This document shows, one piece after another, positions 1 through 9,487 of a stretch of DNA of 64,000 bases (positions are counted from its first letter, which is position 1; each line of letters starts with the position of its first letter). The stretch comes from Herbaspirillum sp. GW103 (GTDB lineage Bacteria; Pseudomonadota; Gammaproteobacteria; Burkholderiales; Burkholderiaceae_D), in contig NZ_AJVC01000003.1 of the NCBI RefSeq assembly GCF_000261365.1, positions 310,001 to 374,000 of the forward strand. Direction: 5' to 3'. Both the position numbers and the translations under genes were made by a program. The notes under the pieces were generated by a model. The model made no database searches and was not told where the DNA came from. It was given only the letters and a program-made list of their open reading frames with translations.

Positions 1-212
1 TGGCCGAGAAGACACCCGCCAACAAGCCGCTGCTCAAGTACATCATCAACGTCTCGACCTGCTATGTAGGCATGAACAAGGGTGAGCCCGCGCTCATGGC
101 CAAGGTCAATGAGGCGCTGACTGCCTCCAAGAAGAGCGGTGAGCTCAATGGCATCGTCAAGAAGTGGCTCAATGTGCCGCTGCCGGAAAAGATCGCCACG
201 ACTTACCAGTAA
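1..212 (+). CDS. Amino-acid ABC transporter substrate-binding protein, C-terminal fragment
   Basis: Only the last 69 codons lie in the window, reading in frame from base 3 to the TAA at 210-212. The fragment matches the C-terminus of the convergent gene at 258-1055 at about three quarters of positions, including the shared KKWLNVPLP/QKWLNVPLP ending. It is therefore a close paralogue and belongs to the family 3 periplasmic binding proteins that deliver polar amino acids to an ABC importer. The N-terminal part, the signal peptide and any permease genes are outside the window. The gene ends at a hairpin shared with its paralogue. Confidence 0.85.
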   Translation, partial: AEKTPANKPLLKYIINVSTCYVGMNKGEPALMAKVNEALTASKKSGELNGIVKKWLNVPLPEKIATTYQ

Positions 213-230
213 GCGATCCGGCCCGCAAGG

Positions 231-252
231 ACGGCCCGCCCTGGCGGGCCGT
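231..252. terminator. Shared hairpin between convergent paralogues
   Basis: Ten-base perfect arms (231-240 and 243-252) surround a 2-base loop in the 45-base gap between two convergent genes. There is no long T-run on either side, so termination is inferred from position and stem strength. Confidence 0.6.
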
Positions 253-257
253 TCTGC

Positions 258-1055
258 TTATTGGAAAGTGGTCGCCATCTTGGCGGGCAAGGGCACGTTC
301 AGCCATTTCTGCACGATGGCATTGAGTTCGCCATTTTTCTTGGACGCGGTCAGGACCTCATTGACCTTGTCAAGCAAGGCCGCTTCGCCCTTGTTGAGGC
401 CGACGCTGCAGCTGGATTCCTGGATGATGTACTTGAGCACCGGCTTGTTCTCAGGAGCCTTCTCGGCCAGCGCATAGGCCACGAAATCGCCGGTGCCGAC
501 CAACTGCACCTGGCCGGACACGTAGGCCGAGATCATGGCGTTGTTGTCTTCGTAGCGCTTGATGGTGGCGCTCTTGGGGGCCGTGTCGGTCAGTTGCAGG
601 TCCTGGAAGGTGCCGCGTGCCACGCCCACGGTCTTGCCCGCCAGGTCGGCCGGGCCGCTCACCTTGACTGAGGCTACCCCGAAGACGCTGTTGTTGTAGG
701 GCGCATAGGATTGCGAGAAGTCGATCACCTTTTCACGCTCGGCATTCTTGCCCAATGTGGAGATGACCAGGTCCGCCTTGTGCGTCTGCAGGTAGGCGAT
801 GCGGTTGGCGCTGGCTACAGGCACCAGTTGCACCTTCACGCCCATTTTTTGCGCGATCAGCTTGGCCACATCGATGTCCAGGCCCTGCAGTTGCAGCTCG
901 GAATTGACCGAGCCGAACGGCGCGAAGTCCTGCGGCACGGCGATGCGAATGGTGCCGGCCTTCTGGATGTCGGCCAGCGCGTCGGCCCGTGCGAGTTGGG
1001 TGGACAGGCCCAGCAGGGCCAGCGAGACGGCCAGCACCGGTTTGGCAAATTTCAT
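258..1055 (-). CDS. Polar amino-acid ABC transporter substrate-binding protein
   Basis: 265 residues. The start at 1055 is chosen because it begins a clear signal peptide (MKFAKPVLAVSLALLG..., cleavage after about residue 24 at ARA/DA) behind a GAAAGGGA Shine-Dalgarno. The longer reading frame upstream lacks protein-like character. The mature part has the family 3 binding-protein layout: an early lobe (TIRIAVPQDFAPFG), the GLDIDVAKLIAQKMG helix, the ADLVISTL strand and a C-terminal KWL helix. It should bind a polar amino acid in the periplasm. No permease or ATPase lies next to it. A paralogue converges on it from the left. The ligand cannot be read from the sequence. Confidence 0.85.
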   Translation of the reverse strand: MKFAKPVLAVSLALLGLSTQLARADALADIQKAGTIRIAVPQDFAPFGSVNSELQLQGLDIDVAKLIAQKMGVKVQLVPVASANRIAYLQTHKADLVISTLGKNAEREKVIDFSQSYAPYNNSVFGVASVKVSGPADLAGKTVGVARGTFQDLQLTDTAPKSATIKRYEDNNAMISAYVSGQVQLVGTGDFVAYALAEKAPENKPVLKYIIQESSCSVGLNKGEAALLDKVNEVLTASKKNGELNAIVQKWLNVPLPAKMATTFQ

Positions 1056-1402
1056 GTAAATCCCTTTCGTTGAATGGACTGTGTCGTGCCGGGGCGGGTT
1101 TGCAATGACCATGCCAGGCCTGGCGCGGGAGCGGCGGCCCGGTTGCCAATGCGCCGCAACAGGCGCCCGCGCTATCGTCCGGGATGGTGCCGATCCGGCA
1201 TGATGTGATGCCGATATGGACTGGCCGATGGAGGGGCAAGGTCGGGGCGATGTTGGGGCGGGCGGGCACCAAGTTTGTACCTGTCCCGGAGAGTGATAAT
1301 GTGATCGCCCGCCTGGCGCGGCACGAAAAAAAACCACGGATCACACCGTGGTTCTGCTCAACGGCCGGGTCGTGGCCGCGCCCGTGAAGGGGACGGGGCG
1401 CT
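1056..1402. other. Intergenic region without a gene
   Basis: This gap holds the upstream region of the leftward binding-protein gene and, at its right end, the terminator of the cysteine desulfurase gene. I see no convincing coding frame; those present are GC-rich shadows. Confidence 0.6.
1326..1353 (-). terminator. Rho-independent terminator of the cysteine desulfurase gene
   Basis: Perfect 8-base arms (1332-1339 and 1346-1353) with a 6-base loop. On the minus strand the hairpin is followed by eight T residues (A-run at 1326-1333 on the plus strand). It lies about 50 bases beyond the stop of the leftward gene. Confidence 0.85.
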
Positions 1403-2608
1403 TCAGTCGCCGGTCAGTGCGGCAGCCTCGACTTCATGCGCCAGCACTTGTCGTACGGTGGCCACGACATAGTCGATCTCGGCCTCGCTGGTACCGCGTC
1501 CCAGCGAGAAGCGCACGGCATTGCGCGCCACCTCGGGCGAGCGGCCAATGGCCAGCAGCACGAAGGAAGGGGCCGACGCCGCCGAGTTGCAGGCTGAGCC
1601 GGCCGACACCGCAATGCCCAGCAACTGGCTGCCCAGCGTGCCATAGCGCGTGGGCGGAAAGCTCACGTTGAGGTTGTGCGGCACGCGCGCCTCGGCGCTG
1701 CCGTTCAACTGTACGCCCGGCAAGTTCGCCAGGCCCGACCACAGGCGGTCGCGCAGGCAGCGGATGCGGCGTCCTTCTTCTTCCAGCAATTCTCCCGCCA
1801 GCGCAAAGGCCTCGCCCATGCCCACGATCTGGTGTGTGGCCAGGGTGCCGGAACGCATGCCGTTTTCATGGCCGCCGCCATCGATCTGCGCTTCCAGTGT
1901 CAGATCCGGGGTGCGACGCACGTACAGGGCACCGATACCCTTGGGGCCATAGACCTTGTGCGCCGAGAAGGACATCAGGTCTACCTTCAACTGCTGCAGG
2001 TCGATGGCGATCTTGCCGGCAGCCTGCACCGCATCCACGTGAAAGATCACGCCGCGTTCGGCACATACTTCGCCCAGTTCGGCAATCGGCTGTATGACGC
2101 CGATCTCGTTGTTCACATACATCACCGAAACCAGCAGCGTATCCGGCCGCAGTGCCGCGCGCAGCTGCGCTGCCGTGATCAGGCCGTCTGCATCGGGCTG
2201 CAGGATGGTGACCTCGAAGCCCGATTTCTCCAGCGTACGCATGGTGTCCAGCACGGCCTTGTGTTCGGTCGCTACCGTGATGAGATGCTTGCCTCGCCCC
2301 TGGGCACGCAGCGCGTGGGCACTGCCTTTTAGCGCCAGGTTGTTGGATTCGGTCGCCCCCGAGGTCCAGATGATTTCATCGGCCCGGGCACCGACCAGGC
2401 CCGCCACTTGTGCACGTGCCCGGTCGACCGCGCGCCGCGCCTCCCAGCCAAAAGGATGGGAACTGCTGGCCGCATTGCCGAACTTCTCCGTGAGGAAGTC
2501 GCACATGACGCGGGCCACACGCGGGTCAACCGGCGTGGTGGCGCCATAGTCCAGGTAGATGGGGAAACGAAGATCGGCCGACGGGCCGCAGGGAGCAGGG
2601 GCGTTCAT
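1403..2608 (-). CDS. Cysteine desulfurase, IscS/NifS family
   Basis: 401 residues, a pyridoxal-phosphate enzyme that removes sulfur from cysteine as a protein persulfide. Visible hallmarks: the N-terminal [14 protein letters not shown] segment; [14 protein letters not shown] in the cofactor site; [10 protein letters not shown]; the Schiff-base lysine in [10 protein letters not shown] (about residue 209); and the active-site loop cysteine in SAGSACNSA (about residue 335). The loop is the longer class I type. The gene stands alone, without iscR, iscU or hscBA, so it is probably a second desulfurase for a dedicated purpose rather than the housekeeping iscS. It is divergent from the LysR gene at 2911 and has its own terminator. 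Confidence 0.9.
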   Translation of the reverse strand: MNAPAPCGPSADLRFPIYLDYGATTPVDPRVARVMCDFLTEKFGNAASSSHPFGWEARRAVDRARAQVAGLVGARADEIIWTSGATESNNLALKGSAHALRAQGRGKHLITVATEHKAVLDTMRTLEKSGFEVTILQPDADGLITAAQLRAALRPDTLLVSVMYVNNEIGVIQPIAELGEVCAERGVIFHVDAVQAAGKIAIDLQQLKVDLMSFSAHKVYGPKGIGALYVRRTPDLTLEAQIDGGGHENGMRSGTLATHQIVGMGEAFALAGELLEEEGRRIRCLRDRLWSGLANLPGVQLNGSAEARVPHNLNVSFPPTRYGTLGSQLLGIAVSAGSACNSAASAPSFVLLAIGRSPEVARNAVRFSLGRGTSEAEIDYVVATVRQVLAHEVEAAALTGD

Positions 2609-2910
2609 GACGGTGTTCCGGAGAGTGCAGCGTATTCCAGTTGAGCAGGGTGACCAGCGACCAGCACATACAGTAACGCCGTCGCCCGCATCCGGAAAAC
2701 GACTTTGCGCTTATTTGTATATACGATTTGTAAAGATTGCCCGCGAGCATCGCCACTGGCCAGTCCGCAAGGCAGGAGGACGGCGAGATTCGCGATCACA
2801 TGCCACCTCACGTATTTGCTTATACAAAATTATTATACTGAAATAGAATACAAGCAAACCTATAATTCGAAAATCATATGCAAGCACTTTGATCAAGGAA
2901 TGCGATTTCC
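2609..2910. promoter_or_regulatory. Divergent promoter region
   Basis: A 302-base gap between the divergent desulfurase and LysR genes. The stretch 2815-2890 is markedly AT-rich against its surroundings. It holds T-N11-A-like segments typical of LysR operators, but I cannot assign exact promoter boxes. Confidence 0.45.
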
Positions 2911-3849
2911 ATGGACCTGAACCAGCTGGAGGCCTTTGCTGCTGTAATGACCCTGGGCAGTGTGACCGGTGCCGGCCGCAGCCTGGGCCGTTCGCAGCCG
3001 GCCGTCAGCAAGGCCATCGGTGATCTCGAGGCCGAGCTGGGCTATGCCCTGTTCGATCGCAATGGTCCGCGCGTCACGCCCACGGCGAAGGCTTTTCTGC
3101 TCTATGAAGAGGTGGAGCGCTCGCTGGTGGGCCTGCGCAGCATCCGCGAGCGTGCGCAGGAGATCGCCCGCGAAGAAGTCCATCCCGTGCACCTGGTGGC
3201 GACGCCTGCCCTGGCCTCGACCATCGCCCCGGCGGCCCTGCAGTTGCTGGCTGCCGACAGGGAGCGAGCCTTCCCCGAACACGTCCACCTGCGCAGCGCC
3301 TCGGCCGAGCAGGTGGTGCATGCAGTCCTGCACCGTACCGTCAGCCTGGGGCTGACCTCGCTGCCGGTGGCCCATCGCGGGCTGGAGCTGCACTGGATCG
3401 GCGAGGCACCCTGCGTGGCGGTGGTGCGCGCCGACCATCCGCTGGCCGGTCGCGACAAGCTCACCCGCGCGGCCCTGCGTGGCCAGCGCGTCATTACCAT
3501 GTCCAACCGCTATCGCCTGCGCCAGCGCGTGGAGTTGGCGCTGGGCGAAAACAGCCAGCTCGATGTGGCCATCGATACCAATACCTCCTTCAACGCCATC
3601 ATGGCCGCCCGTGCCGGGCTGGGGGTGGCGCTGGTGGAGCCGGCCACGGCCTATGGCATGCCCATCGAGGGCATGGTGGTCAAGCGCCTGGCGGTGGAGA
3701 TTCCGTTTTACTTCGGCGTGGTCACGCCCTATGGCAAACCGGTCGAAGGCGTCACGCAGCGCCTCATCGATGCCGTGGAAAAGGCCGCCCGCATGACCTT
3801 GCAGGGCTTCGTCAAGCGCGATGCCAGCCTGCATGACGAATTGTTGTAA
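2911..3849 (+). CDS. LysR-family transcriptional regulator
   Basis: 312 residues. The N-terminal winged helix-turn-helix is plain: LNQLEAFAAVMTLGSVTGAGRSLGRSQPAVSKAI, followed by the wing LGYALFDRNGPRVTPTAKA. The remainder (about 90-300) is a type 2 periplasmic-binding-fold effector domain. An AAGGA Shine-Dalgarno lies 11 bases before the ATG. It is transcribed in the same direction as the monooxygenase/peptide-transporter operon that begins 132 bases downstream, so it is the obvious candidate regulator of that operon. It also diverges from the cysteine desulfurase gene. The inducer is unknown. Confidence 0.9.
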   Translation: MDLNQLEAFAAVMTLGSVTGAGRSLGRSQPAVSKAIGDLEAELGYALFDRNGPRVTPTAKAFLLYEEVERSLVGLRSIRERAQEIAREEVHPVHLVATPALASTIAPAALQLLAADRERAFPEHVHLRSASAEQVVHAVLHRTVSLGLTSLPVAHRGLELHWIGEAPCVAVVRADHPLAGRDKLTRAALRGQRVITMSNRYRLRQRVELALGENSQLDVAIDTNTSFNAIMAARAGLGVALVEPATAYGMPIEGMVVKRLAVEIPFYFGVVTPYGKPVEGVTQRLIDAVEKAARMTLQGFVKRDASLHDELL

Positions 3850-3981
3850 ATGATTTGGCAGCACGCAGTTAGAACCCAAGCAAGCAGCGTCAACCGGGAA
3901 GGGCGTTGCATCACAAAACCCGAATCGAGACGATCGCAGGCCCTTGCCCGCGACGTCTCTTCATGCTTTTGACGAGGCGCT

Positions 3982-5454
3982 ATGCACGAGACCGAACCGA
4001 CCCTGATCCCCGCTGCTCCCCCGCAAGGACTGGCTGCCCTGGAGGCGCGCCTGCGCCAGGACCTGCAGTGGCTGGCGCTGCCCGGCAAGTCGTGGACCCC
4101 GGCCATCCTGCGCGACGGTGTGCCGGTGATCGACGTGGCCATCATCGGCGGCGGCCAGGCCGGCATGGCCGCCTCGGTGGCGCTGTCGCACCTGGGTATT
4201 CCCAATGTGATCTACGACCAGTCGCCCAAGGACTTCGAAGGCCCCTGGGCCACCACCGCGCGCATGGAAACCCTGCGCTCGCCCAAGACCCTGACCGGTC
4301 CCGCACTGGGCTTCCCGGCGCTGACCTTCCGTGCCTGGTTCGAGGCCCAGTTCGGGCTGGACGCCTGGGAAGCGCTGGACAAGATCCCGCGCCTGCAATG
4401 GATGGAGTACCTGCGCTGGTTCCGTCGCGTCATGCAGCTCGATATCCGCAACGAACACCGCGTGCTGGCCGTGCAGCCGCGCGCCGATGGCATCGTGGCG
4501 CTGCAGCTGCAATCGCCTGCGGGCACATCGACCGTGCTGGCGCGCCGCGTGGTGGTGGCCACCGGCCGCGACGGCCTGGGTGGCGCCTACCTGCCGCCGC
4601 TGGCCGATCAGTTGCCGCGCGATCGCTGGGCACATTCCTCGGACCTGTTCGACTATGCCAGCCTCAAGGGCAAGCGCGTGGGCGTGATCGGTGGTGGCGC
4701 CTCCGCCATGGACAGTGCTGCCACCGCACTGGAAGAGGGGGCTGCGCGAGTGGATATGCTGATCCGCCGCAAGGACCTGCCGCGCATCAACAAGGGCAAG
4801 GGATCGGGCAGCCCCGGCCTGGTTAACGGTCACCTGCACCTGTCGGACGAATGGAAGTGGCGCATCCGCCACTACGTCAATGCGCAGCAGGTGCCGCCGC
4901 CCTCCGGCAGCACCCGCCGCGTCTCGCGCTTTGCCAATGCACGCTTCCTGCTGGGCACCGCCATCGAATCGGTCAAAGTCAAGCCGGACGGCACGCTGCT
5001 GCTGCAGACCAATCGCGGCCCGCTGGAACTGGATTTCCTGTTCTTCTCCACCGGCTTCAAGATCGACTGGAGCCTGCGTAGCGAATTCAAGGACATCGCC
5101 CCGCACATCCTCAACTGGAGCGACCGCTACACTCCGCCGGCCGGCGAAGAAGACCAGGAGCTGGCCGACTCGCCCTACCTGGGGCCGGCATTCGAGTTCC
5201 AGCAAAAGACCCCGGGCAGCCTGCCGGGCCTGGAGCGCATACATTGCTTCTGCTATCCGGCGGCGGCCAGCCATGGCACGGTTTCCGGCGACATCCCCGC
5301 CATCAGCGATGGTGCCTACCGCCTGGCGCAGGGCATTGCTGCACTGATGTACGGCGAAGACGTGGAGTATCACTACCGCAATATCCAGTCCTATGAAGAA
5401 CCGGAACTGGAAGGCGACGAATGGAGCGAATCGCCCTGGGAGCTGCCCGCATGA
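3982..5454 (+). CDS. FAD/NAD(P)-binding oxidoreductase, flavin monooxygenase-like
   Basis: 490 residues, soluble. A first Rossmann motif (VAIIGGGQAGMAAS, about residues 52-65) for FAD is followed by a second dinucleotide motif (VGVIGGGASAMDSA, about 233-246) for NAD(P)H. The order and spacing fit the class B flavin monooxygenase/TrkA-like group, which oxygenates soft N or S atoms. I do not see the exact class B fingerprint, so the reaction is inferred. GAGG precedes the ATG at a short distance. The stop overlaps the next start (ATGA), tying it to the peptide ABC transporter. It is the first structural gene of the operon and the likely oxidation step for the imported compound. Confidence 0.8.
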   Translation: MHETEPTLIPAAPPQGLAALEARLRQDLQWLALPGKSWTPAILRDGVPVIDVAIIGGGQAGMAASVALSHLGIPNVIYDQSPKDFEGPWATTARMETLRSPKTLTGPALGFPALTFRAWFEAQFGLDAWEALDKIPRLQWMEYLRWFRRVMQLDIRNEHRVLAVQPRADGIVALQLQSPAGTSTVLARRVVVATGRDGLGGAYLPPLADQLPRDRWAHSSDLFDYASLKGKRVGVIGGGASAMDSAATALEEGAARVDMLIRRKDLPRINKGKGSGSPGLVNGHLHLSDEWKWRIRHYVNAQQVPPPSGSTRRVSRFANARFLLGTAIESVKVKPDGTLLLQTNRGPLELDFLFFSTGFKIDWSLRSEFKDIAPHILNWSDRYTPPAGEEDQELADSPYLGPAFEFQQKTPGSLPGLERIHCFCYPAAASHGTVSGDIPAISDGAYRLAQGIAALMYGEDVEYHYRNIQSYEEPELEGDEWSESPWELPA

Positions 5455-6425
5455 GTGCAGCGATCGCAAAGAGCGTGTTGCAGGCGCTGATGGTGGTGCT
5501 GTTGATGACGGTGATCGTCTTCTTCGGTCTGCACATGATCGGCAATCCGGTCGATATCCTCATCGGCCAGGATGTCGATCAGGTGGACCGCCTGCGCATC
5601 ATCCAGGAACTGGGACTGGATCAGCCGGTGTGGCGCCAGTACCTGGCCTTCCTCAATGGCGCGCTGCACGGCAATCTGGGCAACAGCTTCGTCTACAACA
5701 CTCCGGCCATCCTGCTGATCTTCCAGCGCCTGCCGGCCACGCTGGAACTGGCCTTGGCGGCATTGCTGCTGGCCTTGCTGGTCGGGGTGCCGCTGGGGCT
5801 GTTGGCGGGCATGAAGCCGGATCATCCCTTCTCGCGCCTGGTGATGACCACCAGCATCTTCGGGTTTTCGCTGCCGACCTTCTGGATCGGGCTGATGTTG
5901 ATCATGGCCTTCTCGGTCACGCTGGGATGGCTGCCTTCGGGCGGACGCGGCCAGACCGCCCAACTGTTCGGTGTGCAATGGTCGTGGCTGACTGCGGACG
6001 GCTGGCGTCACATGATCCTGCCGGCCATCAACCTGTCGCTGTTCAAGATTTCGCTGGTCATTCGCCTTACCCGCGCCAATGTGCGTGAGGTGCTGCCGAT
6101 GGACTACGTGAAGTTCGCCCGTGCCAAGGGCTTGTCCCCGGCGCGCGTGGTGCTGATGTACGTGCTGCGCAATACGCTCATCCCGCTGGTGACCGTGGTC
6201 GGGCTGGAGTTCGGCTCCACCATTGCCTTTGCGGTGGTCACGGAAAGCATCTTTGCCTGGCCTGGTGCGGGCAAGCTGATCCTGGACAGCATCAACGCAC
6301 TGGATCGTCCTGTCATCGTGGCTTACCTGATGGTGATCGTCTGCATGTTCGTCACCATCAATCTGGTGGTCGATGTGCTCTACAAATTGTTGGACCCGCG
6401 TGTGCGGGTGGAGGCCCGTGCATGA
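5451..6425 (+). CDS. Peptide/nickel-type ABC transporter permease, DppB-like
   Basis: 324 residues, with six or so membrane helices and the long periplasmic loop after the first helix typical of DppB/OppB. The binding-protein-dependent transport signature sits at ARAKGLSPARVVLMYVLRN (about residues 222-240) and should contact the ATPases. The ATG at 5451 is preferred because it overlaps the previous stop (ATGA); an in-frame ATG at 5421 would give an unlikely 30-base overlap. It pairs with the permease at 6422 to form the membrane pore. Confidence 0.9.
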   Translation: MSAAIAKSVLQALMVVLLMTVIVFFGLHMIGNPVDILIGQDVDQVDRLRIIQELGLDQPVWRQYLAFLNGALHGNLGNSFVYNTPAILLIFQRLPATLELALAALLLALLVGVPLGLLAGMKPDHPFSRLVMTTSIFGFSLPTFWIGLMLIMAFSVTLGWLPSGGRGQTAQLFGVQWSWLTADGWRHMILPAINLSLFKISLVIRLTRANVREVLPMDYVKFARAKGLSPARVVLMYVLRNTLIPLVTVVGLEFGSTIAFAVVTESIFAWPGAGKLILDSINALDRPVIVAYLMVIVCMFVTINLVVDVLYKLLDPRVRVEARA

Positions 6426-7384
6426 GCGCGCCGCAGACCGAAGTGACGATGACGCAAGAACAGGTGCGCGCCCGCGTGGCCGAGCTGTCGGCCTTCCAGG
6501 CCCCGCGTCGCGAGTCCCCATGGCGGCGCGTGATGCGCCATTTCGTGGCCTCGCGTTCGGCCATGCTGGGACTGGTGATCGTGCTGCTGCTCATCGTCGG
6601 CGCCATCGCTGCTCCGTGGATCACGCCGCAGAATCCGTATGACCTGATGCAGCTCGATGTGCTTGATGCACGCCTGCATCCTGGCACGATTAACGGTGCA
6701 GGCAGCTTTACCTATTGGCTGGGCACCGATGGCCAGGGCCGCGATCTGGTCTCGGCCATTCTCTATGGCCTGCGCATCAGCGTGGGCATCGGCGTGGGCT
6801 CAGCCCTGATCGCCGGTGTCATCGGCACGCTCATTGGCCTGCTGGCCGCGTATGCCGGTGGCAAGGTCGATACGCTGCTCATGCGCTTTGCCGACCTGGT
6901 GTTGTCCTTCCCTTCGATCCTGGTGGCAATGCTGATCCTGGCCTATGTGGGCAAGGGCATCTTCAACGTGATGGCCACGCTGGTGGTGCTGGAGTGGGCG
7001 TATTACGCGCGCACCGCACGCGGCCAGGCACTGGTGGAGCGGCGCAAGGAATACGTGGAGGCCGCGCGCGGCCTGAATCTGTCGTCCTGGCGCATCATGG
7101 TGCGCCACATCCTGCCCAACTGCCTGCCGCCGCTCATCGTCATCGGTACCTTGCAGGTGGCGCGCGCCATCACGCTGGAGGCGACCTTGTCCTTCCTCGG
7201 CCTGGGGGTGCCCATTACCGAACCCTCGCTGGGCCTGCTCATCTCCAATGGTTACCAATACATGCTCTCGGGCGAATACTGGATCAGCTTCTATCCCGGC
7301 ATCACGCTGCTGGTGGTGATCGTGGCCATCAACCTGGTCGGTGACCGCCTGCGCGACATCCTCAACCCACGGTGGCAGAAATGA
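6422..7384 (+). CDS. Peptide/nickel-type ABC transporter permease, DppC-like
   Basis: 320 residues. The N-terminal cytoplasmic tail and first helix (about 41-60) match the OppC N-terminal domain, followed by the conserved GTDGQGRDLVSAILYGLRIS segment. The permease signature is EAARGLNLSSWRIMVRHILPN (about residues 218-238), and the family ending LNPRWQK is present. The start overlaps the preceding stop as ATGA, so translation is probably coupled. It works with the 5451 permease and the two ATPases that follow. Confidence 0.92.
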   Translation: MSAPQTEVTMTQEQVRARVAELSAFQAPRRESPWRRVMRHFVASRSAMLGLVIVLLLIVGAIAAPWITPQNPYDLMQLDVLDARLHPGTINGAGSFTYWLGTDGQGRDLVSAILYGLRISVGIGVGSALIAGVIGTLIGLLAAYAGGKVDTLLMRFADLVLSFPSILVAMLILAYVGKGIFNVMATLVVLEWAYYARTARGQALVERRKEYVEAARGLNLSSWRIMVRHILPNCLPPLIVIGTLQVARAITLEATLSFLGLGVPITEPSLGLLISNGYQYMLSGEYWISFYPGITLLVVIVAINLVGDRLRDILNPRWQK

Positions 7385-8373
7385 GCGCGCCTACTCTTGA
7401 GGTGCGCAATCTGCGCACCCATTTCTTTACCCCCGAGGGTGTGCTGCCGGCGGTGGATGACGTCTCGCTGTCGGTCGGGCGGGGTCGCATTCTCGGCCTG
7501 GTCGGTGAATCCGGATCGGGCAAGAGCGTGACCGGCTTTTCCATCCTCGGCATGGTCGATGCGCCGGGTCGCATCGTCGGCGGCGAGATCCTGTTCCAGG
7601 GACGTGACCTGGTCAGCATGGACAAGACTTCGCTGCGCGAGCTGCAGGGCAATCGCATCGCCATGATCTTCCAGGACCCGATGATGACCCTGAACCCGGT
7701 CCTGAAGGTGGAGGCGCAGATGGTCGATGCCGTGCTGGCGCACAGCAAGGTCGGCCGCCAGCAGGCGCGCGAACTGGCCCGTGACACTCTGGGCATGATG
7801 GGTATCGCCAGCCCGGAGGAACGGCTGCAGGCCTATCCGCACCAATTGTCGGGCGGCATGCGTCAGCGCGTGGCGATTGCCATCGCGATGCTGCACAAGC
7901 CTGACCTCATCATCGCCGATGAACCCACCACCGCGCTGGATGTGACCATCCAGGCGCAGATCCTGTCGGAAGTGCAGAAGCTGGCGCGCCAGCATGGCAC
8001 CGCGCTGATCTGGATCACGCACGACCTGTCCGTGGTGGCGGGCCTGGCCGATGAAGTGGCGGTGATGTATGCCGGGCGCATCGTCGAGCAGGGCAGTGTG
8101 GATGCGGTGCTGGATGCGTCGCTGCACCCCTATACGCAGGGCCTCATCGGCAGCCTGCCCAGCAACAACCGGCGCGGTGCGCGTCTGCGCCAGATTCCCG
8201 GGATGACGCCCAACCTGCTGCACCTGCCGCCGACCTGCGCCTTCGCTGCCCGCTGCGAGCGCCTGTCCCGGCAGTGCCTGGTGGCCCCCGCGATCAGCGA
8301 GCCACTGCCGGCGCACCGGGTGCGCTGCCATCACCCCATCCCAAGCACACAGAGCAACGAGCACCATGGATAA
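7381..8373 (+). CDS. Peptide/nickel-type ABC transporter ATP-binding protein, DppD-like
   Basis: 330 residues. Walker A GESGSGKS (about 42-49), signature LSGGMRQR (about 157-164), Walker [13 protein letters not shown] and the H-loop THDLSVV are all intact. A C-terminal oligopeptide-transporter cysteine patch ([14 protein letters not shown]) is the type that binds a 4Fe-4S cluster in some DppD proteins. The ATG at 7381 overlaps the previous stop; a GTG at 7372 is the alternative. It powers the importer together with the second ATPase, whose gene overlaps this one by 8 bases. Confidence 0.92.
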   Translation: MSAPTLEVRNLRTHFFTPEGVLPAVDDVSLSVGRGRILGLVGESGSGKSVTGFSILGMVDAPGRIVGGEILFQGRDLVSMDKTSLRELQGNRIAMIFQDPMMTLNPVLKVEAQMVDAVLAHSKVGRQQARELARDTLGMMGIASPEERLQAYPHQLSGGMRQRVAIAIAMLHKPDLIIADEPTTALDVTIQAQILSEVQKLARQHGTALIWITHDLSVVAGLADEVAVMYAGRIVEQGSVDAVLDASLHPYTQGLIGSLPSNNRRGARLRQIPGMTPNLLHLPPTCAFAARCERLSRQCLVAPAISEPLPAHRVRCHHPIPSTQSNEHHG

Positions 8374-9373
8374 GGCCGTCATCCCTCTGATCGAAACCCG
8401 CGCCGTCAGCCGCCGCTTCGGCGAGCGCCGCCAGGGCTGGCTGGAACGCCAGTTGCAGGCGCGCGGCTGGAGCCGACCGCCGGCCGTTACCCATGCGCTG
8501 GACCAGGTGGACCTCAGGGTCTTGCCTGGCGAAGTAGTCGGCCTGGTCGGCGAATCGGGTTGCGGCAAGTCCACGCTGGGCCGGGTGGCCTGCGGGCTGC
8601 TCGAACCTTCCGATGGCCAGGTGCTGGTCCATGGGCGCGAGCGCGCCAGCCTCAACGGCAGAGAAGAGGCCGAGGCACGCCTGCAGGTGCAAATGATTTT
8701 CCAGAATCCGTATGCCAGCCTGAATCCGCGTTTGCGCATCGACCAGATTGTCGGCGAAGCAGCGCAAGTGAATGGAAAGGTCGAGGGCGACCTCGATGCC
8801 TACGTCTGCCAGCAGTTGCTGCGCGCCGGTCTCGATCCGGCCCTGCGTGACCGCTATCCGCACCAGTTCTCCGGCGGCCAGCGCCAGCGCATCGGCATTG
8901 CGCGCGCACTCGCGGTGCAGCCGCAGATGCTGGTCTGCGACGAGGCAGTGGCGGCGCTGGATGTGTCGATCCAGGCACAGATCCTCAATCTGTTCATGGA
9001 CCTGCGTGAGCAACTGGGTCTGACCTATCTCTTCATCAGCCATGACCTGGGGGTAGTGGAGCACGTGTCGGACCGCGTGGTCATCATGTACCTGGGGCGT
9101 GTGGTGGAAAGTGCGCCGGTGGCCGAATTGTTCGGCCAGCCCAACCATCCCTACACGCAGGCGCTGCTGGCCGAGGTGCCGCGCATGGGAGCACGCAAGA
9201 AGGAATTCACCGCCATCAAGGGCGAGATCCCCAGCCCGCTCAATCCGCCCACTGGTTGCCACTTCAACCCGCGCTGCCCGCATGCCACGCAGCGTTGCCG
9301 TGAAGAGCAGCCGGTGTTGCGCGAGATCGCGCCGGGACACAGGAGTGCCTGCCATCTCAATGATGGCCGTTGA
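8366..9373 (+). CDS. Peptide/nickel-type ABC transporter ATP-binding protein, DppF-like
   Basis: 335 residues. Walker A GESGCGKS (about 61-68), signature FSGGQRQR (about 169-176), Walker B MLVCDEAVAALD and H-loop SHDLGVV are present. Note CDEAVAALD where most relatives read CDEPVSALD. The C-terminal extension with NPRCPHATQRC is the usual oligopeptide-transporter domain. Residues 10-40 carry an insert before the core (ERRQGWLERQLQARGWSR) that separates this subfamily from housekeeping DppF. A 114-base gap follows before the binding-protein gene. Confidence 0.92.
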   Translation: MDKAVIPLIETRAVSRRFGERRQGWLERQLQARGWSRPPAVTHALDQVDLRVLPGEVVGLVGESGCGKSTLGRVACGLLEPSDGQVLVHGRERASLNGREEAEARLQVQMIFQNPYASLNPRLRIDQIVGEAAQVNGKVEGDLDAYVCQQLLRAGLDPALRDRYPHQFSGGQRQRIGIARALAVQPQMLVCDEAVAALDVSIQAQILNLFMDLREQLGLTYLFISHDLGVVEHVSDRVVIMYLGRVVESAPVAELFGQPNHPYTQALLAEVPRMGARKKEFTAIKGEIPSPLNPPTGCHFNPRCPHATQRCREEQPVLREIAPGHRSACHLNDGR

Positions 9374-9487
9374 CAAGGTTTGTTGAAATGTTCTACCTAC
9401 CGTTCGGACTGAGCAAGGGGGCCGTCCAGAAAGCCCCGAACTGATGTATCCGTAGTGCTTCCACCCTGACCACAGAGGAACCCGACC

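Noticed and set aside
3961-5469. A 502-codon minus-strand frame opposite the monooxygenase gene
   Set aside because: Same antisense artefact; composition is unlike real proteins and it has no family motif.
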